Assembly: GCA_946186205.1 (NCBI GenBank)
Contig: CAMHMH010000001.1
Span: forward strand, 248,001 to 312,000
Length of the DNA stretch: 64,000 nt
DNA from: an uncultured Fretibacterium sp.
GTDB lineage: Bacteria; Synergistota; Synergistia; Synergistales; Aminobacteriaceae
Direction: 5' to 3'
Numbering within the stretch: position 1 is the first letter of the stretch; the number at the start of each line of letters is the position of its first letter. The notes under the pieces were generated by a model. The model ran no database searches. It saw only the letters and a program-made list of their open reading frames with translations, and had not been told where the DNA came from. Positions 8,789-16,411 of this stretch are shown piece after piece. The translations under genes were made by a program, and so were the position numbers.

Positions 8789-9972
8789 CCCTCAATCAGC
8801 CCCGCAAATTTCCGCACATAAGGCTTAATGCTTCCGTACCATTCGCCGAACTGCTTCGCCCACAGCAGGCGCGTGATTGTGTAAAATTCATTCGTGCTTG
8901 ATCCTCCGAGTGTGTCATCATTCATTGCCGCCGTGAAAATTTTTGTCGGAATCAATATCACCATGTCGCCGGTGTGCCTCGATGTCTGCATACGGGGATT
9001 GCAGCCGAAAGCCGTCATTCCTTCCTCTTCATTGACGTAGAAGGTTACGCGGTAAGGAACGTCGCCGATTGTCCCGGTGTTGAAGTCGATTCTGCGTGTT
9101 CGTGTGAAGCCTGCGTCTTGAAGCTCCTTCGCGCTGTCGTCAGCATAATCAATGTCAACATCGCCGAGCCTGTAACAATGACGAATATACGCAGTGAATT
9201 TATGTCCGAGCCTCATCAGTTCAGCGTCATTAATCGAAAGTTTTTTGACGGGAGCTTTCATGACTGTAACATTAGGGTTAAGGTTCTTGGGCTTTTCGTC
9301 AGCAGTCCAAAAGTAATCGGCTGTCTTTGTTCCGTCCGCGCCGCAATACGAGAAGCCCAGCATCATGGCCGCCGCTGTAACTCTTAGTGTGTTGTGCCAT
9401 CGTTCGGGGTTTGCTTTCTTGAGGAGTTCAGGAAGTCCGAGCTTGAAGAGTCCTTCCGTTGATCTCATCTGAAGGCTTGAGAATTTGCACCTTTCCTCCG
9501 TAATCACTTCTGACTCTTGCGGGGTCAGCGGGAAAAATGGCCGGAAGACTCCTGTGTTCCTGTCTCCGCCGGAGCTGTCAGCGATCCATAAGGCCGAGCG
9601 TTTCTCATCAGTCATCATTGCGAAATCGGCTTTGCTTGAGACTGGCTCAGGGTGATGAAGAGCTTTCTCCAGATCGATGACCATCTTGAAATACTTGACC
9701 TTGAAATTTGTGCGCGCAAAATATTCTGTGAGTATCTTTACGATTGCCGGCTCAAAGTCTGAAACGCTGTATGTGATGTTCTCACCGGGTTTCTTTCCGC
9801 TGATTGAAAGAGTGCGCGAACGTTTCTCGACCCATGACAAATGAATCAGCTTGCGGGAATTTTTAGCCTTGTTGAGAATCGAGAGCCTCGGAGTCTTTCC
9901 GCGAGTCCAGATCTGAAGCGCAAGGTTTGAATCAATGTCGCAGGAACTGATTATTTTTCCCTGTTCTTCCAT
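8785..9972 (-). CDS. Protein of unknown function, first gene of the exported-protein operon
   Basis: A 395-residue protein without signal peptide or membrane segment. I do not recognise it. It has alternating beta-rich stretches (NFKVKYFKMVIDLEKAL, ITYSVSDFEPAIVKILTEYF) and a C-terminal segment with VILIPTKIFTAAMND. The ATG at 9970-9972 follows GGGAG by about 12 bases; the extra 17 codons upstream lack a ribosome site. Its stop overlaps the next start (ATGA). Confidence 0.7.
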   Translation of the reverse strand: MEEQGKIISSCDIDSNLALQIWTRGKTPRLSILNKAKNSRKLIHLSWVEKRSRTLSISGKKPGENITYSVSDFEPAIVKILTEYFARTNFKVKYFKMVIDLEKALHHPEPVSSKADFAMMTDEKRSALWIADSSGGDRNTGVFRPFFPLTPQESEVITEERCKFSSLQMRSTEGLFKLGLPELLKKANPERWHNTLRVTAAAMMLGFSYCGADGTKTADYFWTADEKPKNLNPNVTVMKAPVKKLSINDAELMRLGHKFTAYIRHCYRLGDVDIDYADDSAKELQDAGFTRTRRIDFNTGTIGDVPYRVTFYVNEEEGMTAFGCNPRMQTSRHTGDMVILIPTKIFTAAMNDDTLGGSSTNEFYTITRLLWAKQFGEWYGSIKPYVRKFAGLIEG

Positions 9973-10011
9973 CTTAAAATTTTCTCCCTTGTATGTTTTT
10001 GAATGTCTGAA

Positions 10012-10075
10012 ATTATAGCGCAATCGAATTAGTTATTATTGAGGATTGAAACCGCATGCATAAATTTTATACAAT
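10012..10075. promoter_or_regulatory. Divergent promoter region
   Basis: On the plus strand TTGAAA (10046-10051) is followed by TATACA (10068-10073, spacer 16) or TACAAT (10070-10075, spacer 18), ahead of the thioredoxin genes. On the minus strand a perfect TATAAT lies at 10012-10017 ahead of the exported-protein operon, with no good -35 box. Confidence 0.5.
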
Positions 10076-10120
10076 CTATATGTAAACTTGCTACAAAAAT
10101 TCAAAAGGGAGTGCGTTAAT

Positions 10121-10462
10121 ATGAAGTCAAAAATTCTCTCTGCGATTCTTCTTGTGATGGTGGTATGCTCATCCGCGTATGCTTCTCTTCCTTCCGTAAC
10201 AATGCTTTCAACAAAGACCTGCCCGGCTTGCGCTCAGATGGCGAAAGTTTTGAATCAGATTGACAAAGAGTACGGCGGGAAAATCGAAACGAGTCATATA
10301 TACCTTGAGGATGAACCCGAGCTCGCAGAAGAATATCAGGTGCGTTATGTCCCTATGCTGATATTCAGAGACTCAGAAGGAAAAGAAATTGCGCGTGAGA
10401 TAGGCTACAGGCCAAAAGGTGAAGTGCTGAAGACATTTGCTGACAATGGCATCAAAATGTAG
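10121..10462 (+). CDS. Exported thioredoxin-fold protein (CPAC)
   Basis: A 113-residue periplasmic thioredoxin-like protein. Signal peptide MKSKILSAILLVMVVCSSAYA, then TMLSTKTCPACAQMAKVL with a CxxC redox pair (CPAC), and the cis-Pro loop VRYVPMLIFRDSEGKE. It probably handles disulfide exchange in the envelope. I chose the ATG at 10121 with GGGAG about 9 bases before it. It is followed 14 bases later by a paralogue that lacks the CxxC. Confidence 0.85.
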   Translation: MKSKILSAILLVMVVCSSAYASLPSVTMLSTKTCPACAQMAKVLNQIDKEYGGKIETSHIYLEDEPELAEEYQVRYVPMLIFRDSEGKEIAREIGYRPKGEVLKTFADNGIKM

Positions 10463-10476
10463 GGAGCGAGTGAACA

Positions 10477-10818
10477 ATGAAGGCAAAAATTTTGTCAGCA
10501 ATCATTCTCGTGATGCTGTTATGTTCATCTGCGTGCGCTGCTCTTCCTTCCGTAATGATTCTGATGAAGAAGAACAGCTCCGAATGTGAAAGAATGCTGC
10601 CGGTGCTCAAGCAAATACAACAGGATTACGGAGTGAGAATCTCAGCAAGCTATAAATACTTGGAGGACGATTTGAAGCTCGCAGGAAAATACAACGTGCG
10701 CTATGTACCCATGTTAATATTCATGGACTCAAACGGAAAAGAAAGAGCGCGTGAAGTCGGCTACAGATCACTAGAGCAAATATTAGCGGTGTTCGAGAAA
10801 AACGGCATAAAGATATAG
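10477..10818 (+). CDS. Exported thioredoxin-fold paralogue without CxxC
   Basis: A 113-residue tandem duplicate of the gene before it (same signal peptide start MKAKILSAIILVMLLCSSAC and the same VRYVPMLIFMDSNGKERARE block). The CPAC redox site is replaced by KNSSECERM, leaving one cysteine, so it cannot do normal dithiol chemistry. It could be a binding partner or chaperone of the active copy (inference). The frame is intact, which argues against a pseudogene. Confidence 0.82.
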   Translation: MKAKILSAIILVMLLCSSACAALPSVMILMKKNSSECERMLPVLKQIQQDYGVRISASYKYLEDDLKLAGKYNVRYVPMLIFMDSNGKERAREVGYRSLEQILAVFEKNGIKI

Positions 10819-10873
10819 CCATCAATACCCCAGCAACAAAACAGCTTCCGCATCATAAAATCTCCTTAAGATT

Positions 10874-10915
10874 CCGGGATTGTCTTAACATTCAGGGCAG
10901 TCCCGGTTTTATTTT
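10874..10915 (+). terminator. Terminator after the thioredoxin pair
   Basis: CCGGGA (10874-10879) pairs with TCCCGG (10901-10906) and is followed by TTTTATTTT. Confidence 0.75.
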
Positions 10916-10930
10916 GCAGAAATGAATCGC

Positions 10931-10959
10931 TTACGCTGAAAATTCTTTCACGGTATAAT
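10931..10959 (+). promoter_or_regulatory. Promoter of the tannase-like gene
   Basis: TTACGC (10931-10936) and TATAAT (10954-10959) are separated by 17 bases and lie about 45 bases before the start codon. Confidence 0.5.
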
Positions 10960-11004
10960 TCACTCATCCACAAAAATTTGTTTCAAGAAAGGATCTGTAT
11001 CATC

Positions 11005-12405
11005 ATGCGTAGATTGTTATGCGCGTCTGCAATTCTCATCGCGTTATGTTCGTGTTCATTCGGCGCGGAGTTCACACAAGGCCCGGCTGACTCAATCACA
11101 ATGCCTCCGGGGAACAGGGTATCACAGACAATGTTAGCGGGTAATAAGCTCGTAACATTCCGTTCATGGCTCGATATTCCGTACGTCGAAAAGCCTATAG
11201 AGCCTGAGTATCAGAGGCTGAATGTTTATGTCCCTGAAGAGTATTTCAACGGTGAAAGCGTCAACGGCTACACAGCGAAGACCGCTCCGATATTTTTGCC
11301 GAACGGAGTCGGAGGATACATGCCCGGCAAGCAATTCATTCCCGCAAATGACTCACGGCATGGGACTCCTAACGCATCACTTTACGCATTATCACGGGGC
11401 TATGTCGTAGTGACTCCGGCGATACGAGGAAGGACTCTCGCGAACGGAAAAGCCCCGGCGTTAATCGTTGACTACAAAGCGGCAGTAAGATGGCTGCGGC
11501 ACAACAAAGACAGACTCCCGGCAGGCGACACCGAGAAAATTATCTCTGACGGACTCAGCGCGGGCGGTGCGCTGTCATCACTTCTCGGCGCGACAGGAAA
11601 CGCAAAGGAGTATGAGCCTTACTTGAAGGAAGTCGGAGCGTATGATGAGCGTGATGATATTTTTGCGTCTGCTGTTTACTGCCCGATTACGAATCTTGAG
11701 AACGCTGACATGCCTTATGAATGGATCTTCAACGGTGTGAACACATACCACATGGGCCCGGCTCGCGAGATGGACGAGAATATGAAGGCAGCCTCAGAAG
11801 CACTGAAGAAAGAATTTCCCGCTTACCTCAACAGCCTGAAACTTGAAGGACATACACTCGACGAAAACGGTGAAGGGACATTCCGCAAATACATTGAGGG
11901 ACTCTACGTTGCGGCGGCGCAGAAGGCTCTTGATGCTGGCGAGAATGTGAAGGGACTCGACTGGCTGACGGTTGAAGGGGACAAAGTTACTGGAGCAGAC
12001 CTGAGCAAGTATGCAGTGTGGGCTACGAGGATGAAAGCTGCCCCGGCATTTGACTCTCTGAACATGAAGAGCTTTGAGAACAATGAATTTGATGACAAGC
12101 ATTTTACGGATTATGCGTACAGACATTCAACGGCAGAGAAGCCCGCGATGGCTGACGCTGAGAAAATATACTTGATGAACCCGATGAACTTTATCGGCAA
12201 AGAGGGAGTGAAGACCGCAAGACACTGGCGCATTAGGCACGGCGTTAAGGATCGTGATACGTCTCTTGCTGTTCCTGCTATGCTTGCGCTGAAGCTGAAG
12301 CAGTCCGGGTATGAAGCTGATGTTGCTGCTGTGTGGAATGTTCCTCATGACGGGAATTATGATTTGCCTGAGCTTTTCGAGTGGATCGACTCAATCTGCA
12401 AGTGA
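11005..12405 (+). CDS. Secreted tannase-like alpha/beta hydrolase
   Basis: A 466-residue exported esterase. The signal peptide MRRLLCASAILIALCSC ends in a possible lipobox (LCSC). The nucleophile elbow is GLSAGGALSSLLGATGN, close to the GTSAGGA elbow of bacterial tannases of the Lactobacillus plantarum type; the likely acid is in DRDTSLAVPA and the His in WNVPHDGNYDLPELFEW. The large insert between elbow and acid is typical of tannase and feruloyl-esterase relatives. Such enzymes release gallic or other phenolic acids from plant esters, but substrate is inferred. AAAGGA lies 11 bases before the ATG. Confidence 0.75.
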   Translation: MRRLLCASAILIALCSCSFGAEFTQGPADSITMPPGNRVSQTMLAGNKLVTFRSWLDIPYVEKPIEPEYQRLNVYVPEEYFNGESVNGYTAKTAPIFLPNGVGGYMPGKQFIPANDSRHGTPNASLYALSRGYVVVTPAIRGRTLANGKAPALIVDYKAAVRWLRHNKDRLPAGDTEKIISDGLSAGGALSSLLGATGNAKEYEPYLKEVGAYDERDDIFASAVYCPITNLENADMPYEWIFNGVNTYHMGPAREMDENMKAASEALKKEFPAYLNSLKLEGHTLDENGEGTFRKYIEGLYVAAAQKALDAGENVKGLDWLTVEGDKVTGADLSKYAVWATRMKAAPAFDSLNMKSFENNEFDDKHFTDYAYRHSTAEKPAMADAEKIYLMNPMNFIGKEGVKTARHWRIRHGVKDRDTSLAVPAMLALKLKQSGYEADVAAVWNVPHDGNYDLPELFEWIDSICK

Positions 12406-12419
12406 TATGTGAAAATTTG

Positions 12420-12455
12420 AGCCGGGATTCTGAGAGTGAGTCCAGGCTTTTTGTG
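12420..12455 (+). terminator. Terminator after the tannase-like gene
   Basis: AGCC-GGA pairs with TCC-GGCT with one unpaired base on each side, followed by TTTTTG. It lies between convergent genes. Confidence 0.55.
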
Positions 12456-12456
12456 T

Positions 12457-13380
12457 TTATTCGCCGCGTTTCATTTTTTCGCGCAAAGACAGAAGGAAAT
12501 GTTCGAAGCCCGGGAACATTATGCTGTCATCTATTCCGAACTGCTCAAGCTCCTTCATTATTGCTGCTTTATTCTTGGCAGGAATTATTATCTTTTCACG
12601 CTGTATGCTTTCAGGAAATTCATCACTTAACCCGAAGAGAAGAAACGCTCCTTTCTGCGCGACAATACGAGGGTTAAGCTGCTTGCTTTCAACAAAAACG
12701 GGCGTGAAAAAATCAACAAGATCATGCATATCAAATTTTCCGCCGACTTCTTTCGGTATAAAATTCATAAAATCATCTTTCAATTCTTCTATACAATAAT
12801 CTTCATATGAATCAAGTGTTCTTACTAACGCAGCGTTACTATGATATGCATTCATCAGCTCGCTATTAATTGCTTCAGATAATTTATTCTTGTCGCAATG
12901 CAACAGCCTGTCTTTTTGTTGGTTCGAACATAAAGCAACTGCTGCAAGAGCCTTTACCCTTCCGCTGTCAAATGGCTTAATCTCATTTTGGGGGACTCTG
13001 CATATAATCACAGCTCCGTCATCTTGTTCATGTTGACGGGAATTTGAAGCAAAGAACAAACCCACAAGAGGATTAAACGAGAAGTCAAGAAGGCGTGTAG
13101 GAAATTCATAATGCTGGAGCATGACGAGCTTATCAAGCGTACTCATGCCCGCCAACTCTCTTGGGTGAGCGATTTCGATTCGCCTGATGGATTCGGCTTC
13201 CCTGTCTCTGATTTTCTCATTGTCATTGCGGAATAACGACGGCTTCAGCTCGTAATCTTCTCTTGCATGGCCGCGAAAAAGAATAATATCATCATCGCGC
13301 TCTCTGAGTTTGTCGGTTATCTCTTTCACTCTTGCAACGTAATCAAATACCGAGCTTATATTGTCATTGTCTGCTGCCAT
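12457..13380 (-). CDS. FRG-domain protein
   Basis: A 307-residue protein with the FRG domain named for its motif: IILFRGHAREDYELKPSLFR at about residues 35-55. Further conserved blocks are LVMLQHYEFPTRLLDFSFNP (about 95-115) and FFASN. The domain is often found in toxin-antitoxin and phage-defence settings; its activity is not established. I chose the ATG at 13380, with GGGAG 10 bases before it. It sits near a type I restriction operon, which fits a defence role but does not prove it. Confidence 0.85.
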   Translation of the reverse strand: MAADNDNISSVFDYVARVKEITDKLRERDDDIILFRGHAREDYELKPSLFRNDNEKIRDREAESIRRIEIAHPRELAGMSTLDKLVMLQHYEFPTRLLDFSFNPLVGLFFASNSRQHEQDDGAVIICRVPQNEIKPFDSGRVKALAAVALCSNQQKDRLLHCDKNKLSEAINSELMNAYHSNAALVRTLDSYEDYCIEELKDDFMNFIPKEVGGKFDMHDLVDFFTPVFVESKQLNPRIVAQKGAFLLFGLSDEFPESIQREKIIIPAKNKAAIMKELEQFGIDDSIMFPGFEHFLLSLREKMKRGE

Positions 13381-13456
13381 ATATAACAATCTCCCTTCAT
13401 GTATAGATAAACAGCAGAGCAGCATTACCGCCCCGCCGTATCATTCTCACGCCGTA

Positions 13457-13786
13457 TTACTTCAAGCTGGCTTCTTCCGTCTTAATCTCCCAGTGAATCA
13501 GGAACGTAAGCGCACCCCTCAATACGATTATTGCGCCGAGTATCGCAAGCTCTGACCATTCACGGACAATTACCGTCCTCAATACCTCGCCGCCGAGCTT
13601 GAACTCAAGCGACAACGCTATACCCTTTGCGAGCGTGAGTCTTACGTGTGAGTCCCGCGTGATTATTCCCCAGATCGATTTCAACGCCGTGAAAAGCAGT
13701 ATCGTTACGCCGACGCACTCCATCAATAATATACCGTACTGAACTACGAGCTGAAAGACATCCTCAATATGAGTCAGAAATTCCAT
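13457..13786 (-). CDS. DUF1622 family membrane protein
   Basis: A 109-residue inner-membrane protein with segments near 20-40 and 77-97. The block ALSLEFKLGGEVLRTVIVRE is the DUF1622 signature. Function is unknown in the family. It lies 17 bases downstream of the large coiled-coil gene and may be co-transcribed with it. Confidence 0.85.
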   Translation of the reverse strand: MEFLTHIEDVFQLVVQYGILLMECVGVTILLFTALKSIWGIITRDSHVRLTLAKGIALSLEFKLGGEVLRTVIVREWSELAILGAIIVLRGALTFLIHWEIKTEEASLK

Positions 13787-13803
13787 TTTTCCCCGCCTCC
13801 TTT

Positions 13804-16317
13804 CTATTCTCCGTACTTGTTCAGGCTATCAAGGTTAGCACGTGCTGATTGATTCCCCTGATTCGCTGATTTCTCATACCAGTAACGAGCCTTCTCAATA
13901 TTCTTGCTGACACCCTCACCATATGTATAACATATCCCAAGCCTGTATTGAGCTTCCGCATGTCCTTTTTCAGCAGCTATTGTGAAATACTCAATGGCTT
14001 TCGTGAAATTTGCCGGGCTGTCGTAGTAATATCTTCTGCCCTCTTGGTATATCGCTTCGAGTTCCTGCTGGGTATACGTTTTCTGCGAGGGAGTCTCTTC
14101 CTTCACCGACTCCGCAGCAGGCGAAAGACTCATCTGTATCATCACAAACTGCGCGTAAGCATTCCCATTCTCAGCAAGCACCGTGAAAATCTCTTCTGCC
14201 TTCTTCACGTCCTGCGGAATTCCCCAACCGTAAAGAAGCATATCGGCCATGAAGATTTTTGCGTTCTCGCGTCCCTCGTCTGAATACTTCCTCACAAGCG
14301 GCGCAATCTCAGTATACGCTGACTGTATTTTGTCCTTCAGCGCGTCATGTCTCCTCACGTACTCCATCACTTTTGCGTAATCCTGCCCGCTTCCCTTCAT
14401 CTGTTCAGAAATTCTCAGGGCATGGAATATCACCGGGCTGTTTGTGTTCACGCTGAGAGAGTCATTTTTCCCCTCAAAGAACAACGCCATCATCATCGCC
14501 GTATCACCGTCATCAATCTTCATTGACGCTATTAACTCTGAGAGCTTCATTCTCTCTATGACCTCTTGAGCTTCTGCCGAATCAAGCGCGCCCTTCTCCA
14601 TCTGCGCAAAAAGCATTCCGCTTATTTTGTCCTCGTAGCCGAAATCAAGATTTACCGCTATGCAGTCCATGCCCTTGTTCTTTTCTCCGAGAATGAAATA
14701 CGCAACTCCCATGAAAATATTATCTGCCCAGTCATCTTTAGGCGTGTTGTCATAAACTGTCTCAAGGTGCGCTAAGATTTCCGCTCTGATTTCGTCAACT
14801 GGTTTTCCCTGCGAGGCCAAATCCTGAATCATGAATTTCTCCGCTTCGAGTTTGTACGGGTCTCTTCTGAGAACTGGCCGCCAAATTCTGTTGAACTCCG
14901 CAAAATATTTCCGTGCTTCCGTGAGATTTCCGGCTTCCTGCGCTGTTTTCGCCCGGTAATACCAGTAAGGCGGGTAAACTCTGAACTCATCCTCAAGATT
15001 ACGCAGCATTCTTGAACGCCGTGAAACGTCATCCTCATTCACAGCGCGGTAAAAATTCTTCAGGCTGATCTGCGTTATTCGGTATTCATCCGGGAGGCCG
15101 TATTTACGCATGAGATTCCACGAGGCTGTGAGAAGTCTCTCCTGAAGCGCGGCACATTCGGCTATGTCTTGCCGTTCGAGCTGCCATAATGACGCTTTAA
15201 GCTCCTCTTTGAGCATTGCTTCATCTTGTTTCATTTCCTCATTGAGACGTGAGAGTCTTACGCGCTGAATCTCTAAGTTGTCTTGTGCCTGCTGTATGAG
15301 TCGTTGCTGATGTGCTTTGAGTGTTTCTAGGTTATCTTGTGCCTGCTGAGTCAAGCGTGCCTGATGTGCTTTGAGCGTTTCTAGGTTGTCTTTTGCCTGC
15401 TGAGTCAATCGTGCCTGATGTGCCTTAACTGTTTCGAGATTTCCGCGTGCTTCCTGAGTGAGGCGTTCACTTTCTGCACGGAGTCTTTCATGTTCTGATT
15501 TCTGCTGACGGTAATTTCTCTCTGCTGACTCTCGCTGTTTGTCCAAAATTCCGCGTTCAGTGTAGAGCATGGCCGTATCCCATAACATTCCGCCGACTGA
15601 AAAGACATCACCCGCAAAGAATGACACGCACGAGACCGCCATATTTCCGAGCCAGCTGTATGTGAGGGCGTTTTTCTCGCGGTTGATTGAGCGAATGTCG
15701 CCGCGTATTTCGTCAAGAGTATTCTGTGATGAACGGAGCTGTGATTGTGCTGTGCGGTTTACGGTTTCGAGTCTGCTTTGAGCCGCTGAGATTTCAGCCT
15801 GTGATTCGCGCTTGATACTCTCAATGTCATTTTGAGCCGCTGAGATTTTAGCCTGCGATTCGTTCTTGAGACTGTCAATGTCATTTTGAGCTGCTGAGAT
15901 TTGAGTCTGCGATTCGTTTTCGAGTCCTGAAATGTCGTTCTGCATGGCCGAAATTTGAGCCTCAGTGATTTTCACGTTCGAGAGCGCGTAAGCTATTCGC
16001 CGCTGTTCTGCCCTGTCGTAAAAACTTTTGAGCCTTCTGCTGTCGCCGTCGCTGACTCGTTTACGGCTTATGACCGACAGCAAATCACTGTATAACGCTG
16101 TCATGTCGGAGTCGCTCTCAATGTTGCCTAAGCTAAGATTGTTGATTATGCTGCTGTATTCCTGCTCAAGAACTGCTCTGCTTTCCGCCGTCAAAATTCT
16201 GTTGACAGAGACAATAGCCATGTTAAGAGCTAACATAGTGTGCTGAGGGTCATACTCTGCGTGAAGGGGTGATGATGACGAAAGTATGATGAAGAATATT
16301 GCCGCGAGTCTCTTCAT
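13804..16317 (-). CDS. Large exported coiled-coil protein with C-terminal Sel1 repeats
   Basis: An 837-residue protein with a signal peptide (MKRLAAIFFIILSSSSPLHA). About residues 125-200 hold near-identical units of 18 residues of the type ESQAKISAAQNDIxSxK. About 290-370 hold 17-residue units of the type AHQARLTQQAQDNLETL. Between them is a hydrophobic stretch (about 220-255). The C-terminal half carries TPR-like helices, and the last 70 residues two Sel1 repeats (AQYRLGICYTYGEGVSKNIE). It is likely a periplasmic scaffold. AAGGAG lies 8 bases before the chosen ATG. Confidence 0.8.
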   Translation of the reverse strand: MKRLAAIFFIILSSSSPLHAEYDPQHTMLALNMAIVSVNRILTAESRAVLEQEYSSIINNLSLGNIESDSDMTALYSDLLSVISRKRVSDGDSRRLKSFYDRAEQRRIAYALSNVKITEAQISAMQNDISGLENESQTQISAAQNDIDSLKNESQAKISAAQNDIESIKRESQAEISAAQSRLETVNRTAQSQLRSSQNTLDEIRGDIRSINREKNALTYSWLGNMAVSCVSFFAGDVFSVGGMLWDTAMLYTERGILDKQRESAERNYRQQKSEHERLRAESERLTQEARGNLETVKAHQARLTQQAKDNLETLKAHQARLTQQAQDNLETLKAHQQRLIQQAQDNLEIQRVRLSRLNEEMKQDEAMLKEELKASLWQLERQDIAECAALQERLLTASWNLMRKYGLPDEYRITQISLKNFYRAVNEDDVSRRSRMLRNLEDEFRVYPPYWYYRAKTAQEAGNLTEARKYFAEFNRIWRPVLRRDPYKLEAEKFMIQDLASQGKPVDEIRAEILAHLETVYDNTPKDDWADNIFMGVAYFILGEKNKGMDCIAVNLDFGYEDKISGMLFAQMEKGALDSAEAQEVIERMKLSELIASMKIDDGDTAMMMALFFEGKNDSLSVNTNSPVIFHALRISEQMKGSGQDYAKVMEYVRRHDALKDKIQSAYTEIAPLVRKYSDEGRENAKIFMADMLLYGWGIPQDVKKAEEIFTVLAENGNAYAQFVMIQMSLSPAAESVKEETPSQKTYTQQELEAIYQEGRRYYYDSPANFTKAIEYFTIAAEKGHAEAQYRLGICYTYGEGVSKNIEKARYWYEKSANQGNQSARANLDSLNKYGE

Positions 16318-16365
16318 GATGATTTCTCCTTTGCGTTTTGGGATGAAGATATTGTACACGACACA

Positions 16366-16400
16366 TAAAAAAATCCCCTTCCCGAAAAACTCAGGAAGAG
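16366..16400 (-). terminator. Terminator after hsdR
   Basis: On the minus strand CCTCTTCC pairs with GGAAGGGG (one G-T pair) across an 11-base loop and is followed by A and seven T. It marks the end of the hsd operon. Confidence 0.8.
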
Positions 16401-16411
16401 GAAATAAGTCT

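Noticed and set aside
8359..8901. Plus-strand 180-codon frame
   Set aside because: Antisense to the FlgT-C-like gene, with no ribosome site and shadow-like composition.
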